Below are positions 26,295 to 39,521 of a stretch of 64,000 nucleotides of DNA, in pieces (the first letter of the stretch is position 1; every line of letters starts with the position of its first letter). The translations under genes were made by a program, and so were the position numbers. The stretch is from Patagioenas fasciata (lineage: Eukaryota; Chordata; Aves; Columbiformes; Columbidae). The stretch covers positions 44,667,001-44,731,000 of the forward strand of contig NC_092523.1 of assembly GCF_037038585.1 (NCBI RefSeq). Direction: 5' to 3'. The notes below the pieces were generated by a model. The model had not been told where the DNA came from. It saw only the letters and a list, made by a program, of their open reading frames with translations, and did no database searches.

Positions 26295-27449
26295 CTCATT
26301 AACAAAAAAAAAAAACCACAAAACACCACACACACACTTTATAGAGCCAAAATTACAATAAACACACTACAATGTAAGCCAATCAACAAGCTGACCAGAA
26401 AAATTAAATCCTTTGTTTTCAATTACATTTAAAGATGAAGAATGGATGTCAAAACAAAAGCCTTACCCAACTCCCTGCCCTCCCCCTAAAAATCCCGTAT
26501 CTTATAACGGCATAATGTTTCAAATCAGTAACTAAAGCCAAATTCCAATTGAAATTAGAAAAGAAGTCTAAAACTCTAATAGTAACAACATCTGTTCAGT
26601 ATATTCCACAATTCAGATACAGGGTTCTCTCCCAAAAACTACTGTAACCATTTCAAAGGGAAGGAAAAACAAATATTGTCAGATCTAGAACAGAAACTGC
26701 TTACTAAGCTTAAAAAAAACCCAGCTGATCAACTCATCCTCGCTGAACCAAAAGCAGGCTCTGAGGTACCCAGACCTGATGACCACCTACAAACATCATG
26801 GGTCAAATTTCCAAAACCTAGTTCAAAAGAATACGGTACAGTGAAATTCAATAGCTCAGAACCCGGAACAAGACAATTAAAACAAGAAATTTCAGGGGCT
26901 GTTGGACTCTGTGAAAAGCAAACATTAAGTCCGCTTACCCAAAGGATTCAGGGAATCCTATCACTTCACACCAGGACCAGATAGCTTTCAAAAGACCCAT
27001 TCACTACAAATTACAGGTATGCTACAGACAACACCAGAGGAGTTCCCATATGTTGTAGAGAAACTCCCATTGATCTTAATGCATTCTTCATTATTTAGTC
27101 AGACTTCCACGTGCACAAATTTTAAAGGTATGTTCTTCATAATTCACATGGAAAACTTCAAACCAATCTAGCACTGTTGTCACTTGAGTTTGTACTGTGA
27201 AGAAAGGAAAAAAAAAAGCTCACTCTTAACACGGCCGTGATCCAATATTTTCCATTTAGCAATTGTTTTTCATCTTCTATTTGCACAGCATGAACTAGAT
27301 GGGAAATACCTCACAGCTCCTAGAAGCATGTGCTACACAAGAAGAGCGCACACTGGACTAAGCTCCATTCCCTGCTTCACAGGCTACATATGGGCTTTAA
27401 ACTGACACCTGACTGAAACAGGATGGAGAAACAGGTCTCGGCTGCTCAC

Positions 27450-27540
27450 CCACAGTCTTTCTGGGTCTCTTAATGAAGCTCAAGGTGCTTTCCGTAGCCT
27501 GGGAGAACACTTGCATGAAGGCGTAAATCCTTCTGTCCAT
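27450..27540 (-). other. Candidate alternative 5' exon of RAPGEF2 starting at an ATG
   Basis: On the minus strand an acceptor, CCTTTGTTGGATGTCCTAG, is followed by 91 bases and then a donor, GTGGG/TGAGC (a GTGAGC donor after G). One frame is open: it begins exactly at the acceptor with ATG and reads MDRRIYAFMQVFSQATESTL, then SFIKRPRKTV, ending in phase 1. It joins in frame to the candidate exon at 19313..19359, which in turn joins in frame to the known RAPGEF2 exon at 6476..6546. The known long-form N-terminus of RAPGEF2 does not contain this peptide, and I recognise no homologue. The exon lies at the edge of a GC-richer patch (27.4-27.8 kb). It may be a chance splice pair, a lineage-specific alternative first coding exon, or an exon of an unrelated transcript. 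Confidence 0.22.
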
Positions 27541-29854
27541 CTAGGACATCCAACAAAGGGGGAAAATTAGGATGACAACAGAGGGATTAACAAACCTATT
27601 ACAGCTCCCAAATTCCATGCTCCAATTTCAGAGGCTGGCCAGCTGGTCCCAGATCCCAGAGGAGCGTTTCCAAGCTGAAGAAACTGTACCACCAGACAGA
27701 ACCGCCCGCTCCCCACTGTGCTCTCTGCAATCCCCTGCCGCAGTGACCCAGTGGGGATGGTACAGAAGTATCTGCTGATAAACCATGCTGAGCAGGCAGA
27801 TAACCCACCTGAGGGGAACACATGAGTAGAAAGCACATAGTGGTGGAAAAGGGGGATAATGGGGCCAGCACTTTTCCCTGCATATCAAACTTATTCAATG
27901 TTTTACCCTTCAGAAACTACAGGCCTGTGAAAATAGTTGGGTTTGATGTAGCCAAACATAAGAATCCACAAGAAAACTCAGGGCTATATGATAGCTTAAA
28001 CTGTCAGTGCTGTTAACTTCTGCATTTACACCACACCTAATTCAGTTTTAGGAGCAAGTCATACCAGCCACATCCTCCCTTCCTTCTTGTGTTAAACAAT
28101 TATCTTTAATAATGCTTTTGTAATAGGCCTCCATTTTCCCACAGTCTCATTAACCTGGTGACTTGAAAACAATAGGGCTTCTTACATGCAAAGACAGAGG
28201 ATGCAGCTGCTTCCATCTATAAATAAGATGTTTTTGTATCAGATGTGACTGCTATTGTTTCAGCAGTCCATCAGTTAAATGAGAAGACTAAAAGCAAGGG
28301 TCAAGGTGTATGTTTTTTCCCTTCTTTGAACTGAGAGGATCACTACCTTAAGAAAAAAAAAGACGACCAAAAAGGTGAACAAAAGAGAAACACAATAGAT
28401 TATGCAAGTCATCTCCCATACATGCTAGCGCCTTGACATAAAACGAACTTGAACAGTAATGACAGAAACCACTAAACAGTGGAACTGATTTTCTATTTTA
28501 ATATTAATTTATCCAATTATGGAGCTGTCATATTCTGTACATCCAGCAGTCCTTTAAAGCACCTATGTGAAAGAGCAAATCAGAGCTTTCATTAACATTT
28601 TTGTAGCTGGGAGGTCTAGTGGTACTTACTTGTATTTTAATCACATCTCAAATTTTCAAGGAGAACATAGAAGAAATAGAGTATAAAAGCCTGTATTATC
28701 AACCAACCAAGACAAGAGTACTTTTTATTAGGAGCATGAATTTAGGAAGTGTTTAACATATGTAACACTCCAAACCAGTTTGTAGGTACCCAGTACTTTG
28801 CACTCACCCCTGAGTGACCAAAGGAACAAGGGAGATGCAAACAAAAACTAGAATGTGCTTAAAAATTAGTGGAGTTGTTCTAAACGAAGGAACAACAGCC
28901 AAGAAGACAACTTTGTTTTGCTTTTCAGTCTCAAAAGTTTACATGCATTATGTTGGAGGAAACATCTTCAGTACTTACGAGCAGGAAAGCCTTATTTTTA
29001 TACTTAACACTGTCATAAACTTCCAGCATCAATTAGCGACTCTTTCTTTGTGTCTAGCGGAAGAACATGACTTTTACCAAGAGCAACAAACTGAAACTCA
29101 GTATTCACCAAGTGCCTTATGCTATTCTTCAGATAATTAACTTGCATGTTTTTATTAAAGAAAAGCATTAGAGATTGTAGTGCCTCCACACACCTTCATT
29201 ACTCTGACAAATCTTCAAATTAAGGTTCAAGATTCAATTCAAAATTAAATCAACTCTGCACCAATTCACACAGCTCCAAACTACTGATGATCTAGCTCCC
29301 TCTTAGTCATGGTCAGAACCGTTTGAAAATCATTTTTGTGTCAAATCACACAAGTCTACAAACATCTGGAACTATAATAAAAAATCCCATCTGAAAACAG
29401 GCTAAGTCAATTATTAGCTGGTAAGAAGATATGCTACACAGACTTACATGATGCAACATGGATTATTTTAGTTCTCAAATCATTTTTCAGAAAGGACTAT
29501 ATTTTTCCAACTCTCCTTAAAAAAACAACAGTCAAGTACCAATCTATTAAAGGACCTCGATGACTTGAAATAGGTCCAGATACATTAAAAAATAGCATAG
29601 AGAAACTGTACAAGCTCATCAGATTGACAAGTGTGTAGAAAAACATAACTTTTCCAGCAATGTGTCAAGAGTCTTGACATTACAAAGTTATCTCAATGTA
29701 ATACTTATCTGCCACTCTTCTTTTTCGTGAAAAATTGATTGTGTTATTTTTGGAAAAAAACTTGGATAAAGTTTCAAAACAGCATTCTTTAAGTTTAACC
29801 ATGTTCTTGCTTTGGTTTTGTTGTTTGTGGTTTTAGTTGGTTGATTTATCTGCT

Positions 29855-29875
29855 GGGGGGGAGGGGGGGAAGGGG
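29855..29875 (+). repeat. G-run cluster (G7-A-G7-AA-G4)
   Basis: Three tightly spaced G runs lie on the plus strand, and the seven-base runs can each supply two G-triplets. This meets the usual sequence pattern for a G-quadruplex. It is C-rich on the RAPGEF2 sense strand, so any quadruplex would form in DNA or in an antisense RNA and not in the RAPGEF2 pre-mRNA. Confidence 0.7.
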
Positions 29876-30340
29876 TCAACCGCCCATGGCACACAGGTCA
29901 GCAATTTAAAAAAATGCCATAGTAAAGAAAGAACACTACAAAGTTCATGAAGCATCATATACCATACAATTACAAGGAGGTATTTTTCTAGTTTCAAATC
30001 AAAAGTTGTAATAGACCAAAGGAAAAAAACATTATTTCTTTAGCATATGTTCAAGGCACAGTAATACTATATTAGATCTACTTAAACTGAATACCAGATA
30101 AGCTATAGCAACACTCAGTTTATTATCTGTATTAGGCTCCATACATAACATGACTGAGCTGAATATCTAGAAGTCTTTTTATATGACTGTTCCCTCTGAA
30201 AAGGCCATGCACAGCATTCTCGTTAGAAAGAAGTATTTCCAGCTGTCCAAAGCTAAAGCTGCCAGGTGACTTCTGGACAGATTTTAATGTAGGTATTTCT
30301 TGTGTCCCAGTGTATAAAACAACTCCTCCTGTAGTTTTTT

Positions 30341-30360
30341 GGTTGGTTGGTTGGTTGGTT
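30341..30360 (+). repeat. (GGTT)5 microsatellite
   Basis: Five perfect GGTT units are flanked by T runs on both sides. Confidence 0.9.
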
Positions 30361-31763
30361 TTTTCCCCTCTCCAGCCAATATGTGCATAAAATAAGCAAA
30401 GCTATTTACCATATACATTGAGCTTGCATTGTTAAATATGAGCTACTGACAACAGAAACCATCACCATATTAACAACAACAAAAAAAAAGAGCCACTCAA
30501 AATACAGAGAAGAATTTGAGTAATTCAGCTGCAGCACAAACACAAAGACATGGGGTAAAAAGAAGCACTTTCCTTATTGCGCAAGGAAATATCCCCTCTT
30601 CCCAGCAAAACAAACTCTTTGGAAGAACAGCTGGAGCAGTATAGCCCATCTGAGTGCTTCTGTCATACCAAAGATATGATCAGGAAAGATCACGACCTAT
30701 ACTGTTCTCCTTTTTATTTCTCAAAGGTATCACAGTACCAGCAAATTAAGGGAGCCACAATTGTCCTTCCTTCTGTCCCAGCCCCCAGGCACTTGCTATA
30801 CAAATGTTTACATACATCAAGCCTTTTACATTTATATATTGTAATTGATTCTGCTTTTTAAAAAAGTCACATACCACCTCCTATTCTTTCAAATAGCATC
30901 AACATTTAGGGTTAAATTTACTTTGTACATGCGCCTGAGATTTGAATGCTGAAACTACACAAAATACACAGATGATTACTAACCCTACAGTCTTTGACTG
31001 GATTTGTGGTGAATTAATAGGCATTTGCAATTTCTATATTTTTTGTACAGTTATTTAACAATAGCTTCACACTGAATAATTATGGCCTCTTAAGATGAAA
31101 AAGAAAACTTGTTCTTCCAGAACAAGAACAGGAAACAAAAGAAGCAATTTCTGTCTGTGAAAAGAACTTATTTTATTTATTTTTTTTTATCTTTTATTTT
31201 TATGTCCTGAACAGACTTTTGCAGACCTTCAATTCTTATTCTTCCGATTCATCTTCTGGAAGATGAATTTGTAACTGCAGAATGTTAGGATTTCATATTT
31301 GCAATTATTTTGCAGGAGCACACTCTGAGGAAGGGTGGTTGGACAAAGGTGATCAACATCCCCCACAGAAAGGAAATCTGTCTACTTAACTAAGTCAGGG
31401 CTTTGCCCTGAGCTTGGAACCCTGAGAATTACAGAAGTATTACATTCTTCTTGTTAACTGAAGTACAGTTAATTATATTTTTTTCAACATTAACCATTAA
31501 AATGTTTTCCACTTTCTTCAAGGATAACCATCATTTTAACAAGCAATTCTCATATTATTGCTCTTTGTACCTACCCAGCCAGAAGCTGGACAATTACCAG
31601 ATGAAGTAGAATAAATCAGAAATTATTTTAGACAAAATGGAATAATTGTGTGAACAAGTCTACACTTCTCTCCTTATCTGGCACCACCAATGCATAGACT
31701 ATAGCATTTGTTATGTGACACTGGCATCAATTTGCCTGTGTGTTCTACATAACAATAGTTTTT

Positions 31764-31779
31764 AAAAAAAAAAAAAAAA
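31764..31779 (+). repeat. A16 homopolymer
   Basis: A run of 16 A in intron; no retroposon body was recognised beside it. Confidence 0.85.
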
Positions 31780-34280
31780 CACTGATAGTCAGTGCAGCCT
31801 GTTCAAAAATTTGATCTGCAATCACCCAAGGCATATACAGATGTAGTCTGATCATTTATTTATCCCTCAGACAAAAGGAATTAGTTTGTTTGATACCAAT
31901 AACAAAATGAGAAACATTGGGCTTGCTCCTTTCTTTTGGCAAAACTGCTTTACTTGCAGACTGCATGTGTTTACACCCATTTGTAGATGTTTCACTGCTC
32001 AAACATTACCAATGCAGTTTAGGAACTCATTTTGCCATAGCAATATCTTAAAACAGTGACGACAGATCTGAAAAGGTATTTTTATAACTCTTTATCTTTA
32101 CTACCTCACCACACTCTCAAGCACTTGTCTCCTCTCCTTTGCTAAGCAGCAGCCTGCAGGTGTTCTCAATACTCTGTTACCCCATAACAGCAGCCACAGC
32201 TTGACACCAGGACATGCAGTGACAGAAAGTGGAATTATTATAAATCAAACAGAGCTAAAGCTTGCAAGACTAATTAAACATCCAAAGCTTCTTCAAGCAA
32301 CTTAGTAGAGAGCAAAGAAAGAAGAAACAACGCTGTTCTGATATGTGTAATTGGAGATTAGCTATCGCCTTCTTCAAAATTAACTGTATCTTTAGGAATA
32401 GCCAAGAACAAAACATAACACTGGATATAAAAGGTAAAACAACAATTGTTAATGGAAAAAAAAAAATAGGATATGAAGTGTAAATGACCGTAATCAAAAT
32501 GCAAGCAAAAGACAAAAAGGGCACTAAATCAGAGGGTTGGATCATTTTCATGCCATAATACTCAAACACAACAGCTCACCCATGCTAGGATTTCCAGTAT
32601 ATCTGCTAAGTGATGGGCACATATACACAGAGCACCCATAGGAGCTTTGCTTAAACAGGGCAAGTGAGAAACCAGGCTTGTCAACATAGGAGGGTTTTGA
32701 ACAAATTTAAAAGCTATAGATTGAAAATATATACAAGCAAAACCTCTTTTTGGTTACATTTGGGTTTTGGAGGTTTGGTTGGTTGGTTCTTTTGTTTGTG
32801 GGTTGGAGTTTTTTTTGCTTTCTCAGGCAGGACGCAGAAAGATTAGATGGTTTTAATGAACATCACATTTAAGACAGTGCCACATAGAAAACTTTTAAAG
32901 CTGGAGAACGTAACTTTTTATAGAGAAACACAAAAACCAAGTATGTAGTAAAAATGGGCATACAGCAAACTATTATAGAAAGGTATTACTGGAATACGCT
33001 TGTGGTCCAAACTTTTCATTATTAAACTTTTTCCCAAATTCATGCGTATGACAACAAAAAAAATCTGGTTAAGGTACCAAATGGGGAGGGTACAGTCAGG
33101 GTATGAACAAAGCATACATAAATGAATAGATTTTTATCACATAAAAATCAGTCATGTGCAAACCAAAAACATATATGAACTAATAACAAAATAACAGGAC
33201 AGTTTTGAGGGCACATTAACATAGCAATGAGAAAAGTAAATCCCGTAAGAGCAGCACTATTTAAGCCCTTCTACGAACTGCTTCAGACCCACCTAGGCAT
33301 TCCTTCAAATTAATTCAAAACCAGAAGAACTACAGAAAAGAGTCTGTTCTGCAAGAGGTGATTCCCAAAAAGCTGGCTACGTTAAGATAACACAAGAGGT
33401 CACAGGCAGTTGCAAGTCTCTAGAAATAAAGTTAAACAGAATATACGGACTACTAGAAGAAAAAGCTGGCCTAATAACATGAGCACCACCAAAATGGAAA
33501 TTTGGGAAGGAAGACAAACAGCTTAGGAAGTGCTGTTCTGCATCATAATCTGCAACTGTAAAAGATGGATTCAGTCACCCAGGGGCCTCTTCTCTTTCAG
33601 TCCTAAAACAAGACTCAAGTGTATGATGTTAGAAAAACAAAACGAACTCTCCTGTTATTTCATTAATAAGCCAGTTTCATAGTTGAGGCCTATCATGTGA
33701 TTGCTTAGATTTGGTAACACTTATACTACAAATTATACATACAAACTATGATCATTTACACATGGTTCACCCATGCAAACAATTCCTAAAGGGTTGTCAC
33801 TTAACAGCAAGACCAAAATTCTGTATTCTTCCTTAAATTTGCTGTTAATAAAAGCTACACAAACCTTTTAAAGTTTCTAGCAAGGACAGGAAAAAAGACA
33901 AACCTTTAAAAGAATGAAATTACATGCAGTTACTTTCTAGAAGCAGTAAGCTATAGCTGCCTTCTCCTAACTCGCTGTCCCTGAGGAGCCCGTAACGTAT
34001 CAGCCATCTGCCCTTTATTAGAAAACACCTGTAGGAGACAGCACAGAGACTGCATCATTGAGCTACAGATACTTCAACCATTTATTACCTCCGTAATTAG
34101 GATGTTTAGCATTTAAGATGATGGTTATTCTCACCATAAAAGAAATAAAGAGGGCATATGTGCATTTTACCAAATCAAAGAGTAGTAAGCACAGTGAGTT
34201 CAACTCCTATTGCTACCAAGAAGTTATTCAACTTTTTGTAGTACACCATAAAAACACCATGACTGAAATACCAGCAAGGA

Positions 34281-34352
34281 TTTTGGTTTGGGTTTTTTTT
34301 TGGTTGGTTGGTTGGTTGTTTTTTGTTGTTGTTGTTTTGTTTTTGTTTTTTT
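34281..34352 (+). repeat. T/G simple repeat: T9, (GGTT)n, (GTT)n
   Basis: A T-run with GGTTGGTTGGTTGGTTG is followed by GTTGTTGTTGTT and T-rich sequence. It is a compound microsatellite, and the open frame across it, with a run of Trp, Val and Phe, is an artefact of the repeat. Confidence 0.85.
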
Positions 34353-35266
34353 CACTCCAACGATATGTCCCAGCCCACTTTAGAACAGCAGTTTGTGAAG
34401 AGAAAAAAAAAACAATTGATTTCCTACTCTTAGTAGGCAGACTAATGCCCCACTTCGCACAGAAAGTTTAACAGGTAAGGGTTTATAGTTGCATACTTTA
34501 CTCTTTGGGCCAGTAATATTAATTTAACATATTAGCTCTGAAGTTAGTATAAGCCACGAAGGGTAACACCAGCTACTGGCAAGTCCCTACTCACCACCTG
34601 TCCCAAGCTGAGCTACTTGTTTTCAACTTAAGAAATAGGACACACAGATGAGTGAGTGACAGGCACTTGGGATTACATTCAAGTGTCACTCTGACACTTA
34701 CAAAGTTATTATTACTCAGGAGAGTGGTATCCCCAGTTCCTCATTCTTTAGTACCAGCCCAGGCACAGTAATTGGTTTCAGGATTCTCAAACCAGTAAGT
34801 TGAGTTTCCTTGAATCTATCTGTGATACTCATCTCAGCTCTGGCACACGTCCTTCCCTATTGCCCTTCCTATCTTTTGGCACCTAAATCAGGAGAAGGAA
34901 GGTGACAAGATTAACCACGTTTTCTTCTACAAGTTGAATCAGAGAAATCATAGTTCTTGCGCAGCTCTGAGACAGAGGCCCTTTTCAAGCCTTCACCTAC
35001 ACAGAGTCAGGAGTTATGAACAGCTGAACGATCTATTCTTGCCATTAAAGCTTCCAAAATGCCCCATTTCAAATAATTTGGCCTACCCCATACTGTCAGC
35101 AGAAAGAGTTGCATAGACTACAACAGTTACTGAATTAAAACAATTGAAAACTTCAGTGTATGAAGTAGAGCTATCAACACCAAACCTAAAGCCTATAATT
35201 GTTGGGGTTTTCCACTTCACAATACCTACAAAAGATTCTCCTAACGAGCAGAGTCTTAAACTTCAA

Positions 35267-35284
35267 TTTTTTTTTTTTTTTTTT
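35267..35284 (+). repeat. T18 homopolymer
   Basis: Eighteen consecutive T on the plus strand, which is A18 on the gene strand. Confidence 0.85.
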
Positions 35285-37845
35285 AATTACTCAATTGCCT
35301 CTGTCAAGATTCTGTCTGGATGGATTCCAAGCATTTTATTTTCTTTTTCCTGCAACTCCAAAATGACACCAATGCTGTAAGACATTTAATGTAAAAGTTC
35401 ACACACATTTCTGAAAGGAGAGCATGTCCTTTTAGTTCAAAAGTTGGAATAGTATTGGACCAACAAGCTTGAGAAGAATTTTGAAAAGAAAAATAAGGGC
35501 AAACAACATTTCAGAAGCTATAATTAAAGCTCCATCTTCTGGAAACCAACACAATTTGGATTTCTCAGAAACCACATGCAGCAATAACTTGTTGCTCAAT
35601 TTGGGTGGTACAAACTATTGTTTCTCCTGCTTTCTGTCCTCTGCCCACCAGCACTAAGCTTATTCAAGGTGACTCCGAAGAATTTTGAACTGATCACAGT
35701 TGCATTAAACACATGTTTCCTAGCTTATGACACACTGAAGACACTCAGCTATGTTAAGAAAAAGTTAATAAAAAAAAAGAAAAATGAACCAGGAAAAAAA
35801 TAAGTATCTGGGCAGGCCTCCACTACTGAGAAAAAAAATTAAGGTGCCCACATAACAATTAGCTTTCTGAGCACAGACACAAACTTGTGTTCACAAACTT
35901 GAGTTTAAACATTAATTAGCAACATTTGTTCAACCAAAATGAAACCAAAATAAGCCTATATCCTTAGCTGCATCCTTTCTGATGAGCACCTGAGGTAACA
36001 GGGGAAGCAGGATTGCCACACAAATAACTCCTGTGCAGTTCAGTATTCAATAAACCCACCACAATCAAGAAGACAGGAACGTCCTCAATATTTTCTTTAA
36101 GATGAGAAATTACTTCTCCAATTTATCCTTTAATTTTTTCCTAGTGAATATATTTACTGTAAATGAAGTCCTCTCATTCATAAGTGAGTGAAAAGGGTAA
36201 AACCAATTAAAGTCAGGAGAATAGCAACTTTAAGTATTTCCTCGACTCTTCAGTTCTCACGTTTCACAACAGTCATATAGCTTGCAGGGGGGGGGAGAAA
36301 AATATCAACATTGGTAAGTTGTTTGCTTTGTTGAATTCTAAACAGACTACTTTGAAAGAAGGGAGAAGGAGAGATGGAGGCAAATTCATAGTTCTGCACC
36401 TACAAATAACACCAGGCATGCAATAATAAATTTCAAAAAGCTAGTGTAGCTAAATAAAGTTATATTTAGACTACTATGCTGCTAATAAGAAGGTCTCAGT
36501 TGTTATAAGCACTAAATGTATCAATCCAAAGTAAAAAATTTAGAAGGAAGATAATTCAGAGTCAGTCACTAAATCCAGACTCCAGATACAGAGACCTCAC
36601 TAGTTTATGAGACTCTTTAGAGACCACCAAGATAACCTACACCAAGTACAGTTGCCCATCTTTATTAAACATCTTAAAGGTAAAAAGCTGGACTGCAATT
36701 AAATCATGCAAAATACCGCAAAACATTCCAGTAAAAGAGTAATAGCTGGAATTTGCAGTGTGACATTCACCGGTTTTAAATGCAGAACCACCAGTCCAAT
36801 CTCCCATAGGCAGCAGATCACTTGCCACGCCATACAACAGCACACCTACAACTTCTACACCCGCTAACAGAACAGTACTAGATCTATGATTTCAAGCAAG
36901 ATAACCCGCTCAGACCCCAACTGTCCCCAGCCTCAAGCACTTAATGACAACTAACATTTTCCTGGTTAGTCAGATTATTAATTCCTCTGGTTTAATTTGG
37001 GGGTCTCCCTGTTCTCAGTGCTACTAGACCACAGGCTTCTGCTAATCAGAGATCCCTCTCCAAAAGTAAAGGCTTGAGGAAAAGTCAGAAAAATCCAAGT
37101 CTCTAACAGAGTTCAAATCATTTAGGTGGTTCACTTGAATGCCTTCTGGGTAGTCCTTTCTAGACCTATATATCAGACACAAAGTATCCTCCACCATAAT
37201 TTCAACAGAACTTTTCAGCCTTCTCCTTTGCTTACTTCATATGCTCCGATTAACGCACCCAAGGATTGCACCCTGGCATGAGTACAGAAAGGAAAATGGC
37301 AGCTCAAAATTGTCCAATGACATTATTCTGGATTCATAAGAGTCTCTGGTCTGGAATGTAAAGAGACAATTCCATAATTGTGCCATGGAGTACCAATTAA
37401 AAATGGTATTCAAAAGGAAAAAATGCCAAGGCAAGAAAGGTAACAGGAAATCAGCAGCCACAACATCAACAAGAAAAAAAACATAGACAGTCAGAGCTAT
37501 CAATGTCTGCCAGCAGGGCTCAAGAGCAGCTGTTAGTTCTGCCAAATAAGTTTGTTTCTGAAATACGTTCCTTTGTCACCCTCCCAGTGGCACACAAATA
37601 GGATTTCCTGTATTAAATTCATTTTTCAGCATTGGAGTGCACAGCAAATCCAGCTTTAAAAAGCTTGACATTAAGAACATAGTGTTTATCCTTTGCGTAG
37701 CTATTGAGTGGTAAGTCCCACTACCCAGAATTAGTACTTACAAAAGAAACATATTATCCTGGTTTTTTTCCCCAAGTTTCACTATAATCTGAAAAATTCC
37801 AAATGTTTTTGTTTGGTTCATTTAAAAAAATAACTCCTACTACAG

Positions 37846-37953
37846 GCAAAAGTTTCAAGGGGTGCAGGCGGGCAGCAACCTGCACCACTGCGCTTCCTGG
37901 GAGGGCAGTATTCTGTGGGATCGCACTTCCCAACTTCCCAGCTGCTGCTTTAG
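37846..37953 (+). other. Exon-like segment with strong splice sites, plus strand (possible antisense RNA)
   Basis: An acceptor, AACTCCTACTACAG, is followed by 108 GC-richer bases and an excellent donor, TTTAG/GTGAGTAC. The +1 frame is open throughout but the peptide resembles nothing known; frame 0 ends in TAG exactly at the donor. The segment stands out in base composition from the AT-rich DNA around it. If used, it would be an exon of a transcript antisense to RAPGEF2, most likely non-coding. Confidence 0.25.
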
Positions 37954-39501
37954 GTGAGTACAAAACCTGTTCAGGAAACTGAATGAGATCATACTTGAAC
38001 AGATTTATTCAGCGTTAGGATAATTTCTGCACACCACCTTTTTCTGTTATGTGAAAGTTGTCACTTGCTGTAGCAAACAAAAGACTACAATTACTTAAAA
38101 GAAAAGTGTAGCCTAAGCTCATTTGGGATATGACACCTCTCTCATTACCAAACAATTACCATTTATCATCTCCAAGCTGCCTCACTGCAAACAAAGACAA
38201 ATCCTACTCATCTGCACTTCATAAATACTGCAGCAGTCACACACACGCAGGAGCTGGTCCCACACAGCAGCTGTGCTGTAAAACCAAATCAGTGAAATGA
38301 AGAGCCAAAAACATTGCCCCCGCACCAAGCAGCACGTCCCCCATGAGCACACACACACAAGGTCCCTCTGCAGCGCAGCCTTGGCCACCTTGTGCAACCA
38401 ACAGCAAGTGGGTCGGTGGGGTTTCTCATGTTCTCCCACAGGAAACTTTCTCTGTGCAGTACCTCACTAGAAACATGTTTTCTAAATACTCAGATTCCAT
38501 TTTGTCTTCCTTCCCCTTTTTCATTAATTCTATAAATACCTTTTTTCCCCACCATTCCCTTCTCTAGAGTTTTCTGAATTCCAGGCCAGAAAACACTTGC
38601 AAGTCATCTCAACCATGTTTTTTTCCTCCTCTTTCCTTCCCCCACTAAGTTAGGCAAGCATAACAGCTAAGCATCCAAAAGTTAATCCTTGCCATATCTA
38701 CCTCCTTCAATTTCAAACTCAAAAGGAAGAGTTTAGGGACACTTTATGAGGACTATTAGCTAGGTTATAGCAAACGTTAAGTTACAGAGTCAAAGCAGGT
38801 AAAGGGTCACAATGAAAAAGTGAGAAGTGAAACAGTTATAAGAGAAGCTAGGTGAATAAAGGTTAGACAAACCCTTGAAGGCTACCTTTAGGAAGCATTA
38901 CAAATCAGCAGGACTATCTTTGTGAGACAAGAATCGGTGGTCATTTTTGGTTTACTCCATAGAAATTCATATCTCTCCATGCATGCTGTTCCAACAGGAG
39001 TGTGAAATTCACGTACCATGATAGATACAGTTTGATACATTAAAATGTGGTGTTAAAACTGTTCATTTCGCATTCCTCACTACTCTACAACACATACCAA
39101 CAGTGCTCCAATACATTGAGATTCCAGTGCAACTCTTAACGCCACATCACAAGCCTGTGCCCATCCTGACACTATGGTCAACCTTCCAATATAATTCAGG
39201 CTTACATCTTTTGCCAACTGCCACCACTCACGTCCCAATCTTCCTCAATCACGATGCACATTTGATAGTAAAATCTTGACGGTGCTATTATTTGGATTAC
39301 ATATTCCGGGGCAGGGGGAGGGGAAGAAACAGTCCACCCTTCTATACTTTCTGTAGGAATCATTGTTACCAAATACAAGGTAACTGTTTTTATTCTTATA
39401 AAACGTAGTCATACAAGAAATCAGGTCTTTATGAAATGAAGGAAAGTGGAATCAAATATATCTACCTTAATAAACTTGGGATTTTTTTGTTGTTGTTCTT
39501 T

Positions 39502-39521
39502 AAAAAAAAAAAAAAAAAAAA
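39502..39521 (+). repeat. A20 homopolymer with CACACA and (CCAA)3 tail
   Basis: Twenty A are followed by CACACACC and, about 20 bases on, by three CCAA units, which are the complement of the GGTT units seen elsewhere in the intron. Confidence 0.85.

Larger units (their letters stand above)
18590..27449 (-). other. RAPGEF2: RAPGEF2 5' intron, middle-left part
   Basis: This is mainly AT-rich sequence with GC-richer pockets at about 18.6-18.8 and 20.6-21.0 kb that have no recognisable coding content. Candidate exons at 19313..19359 and 26271..26294 are listed separately. A 23-base palindrome sits at 25629..25651, and A-runs occur at 24661..24671 and about 26305. Confidence 0.6.
27541..37845 (-). 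other. RAPGEF2: RAPGEF2 5' intron, middle part
   Basis: This is AT-rich sequence. It begins with a GC-richer stretch to about 27.8 kb and is otherwise unremarkable intron with T-rich and GGTT simple repeats, a G-run cluster at 29855..29875 and A/T homopolymers. No recognisable exon, RNA gene or transposon was seen. Confidence 0.6.

Noticed and set aside
37751..37797. Minus-strand 47-base segment with acceptor GGAATTTTTCAG and donor GTAAGT (reads IIVKLGEKNQDNMFL)
   Set aside because: The exit phase does not fit any downstream candidate or known exon, and the peptide resembles no family.
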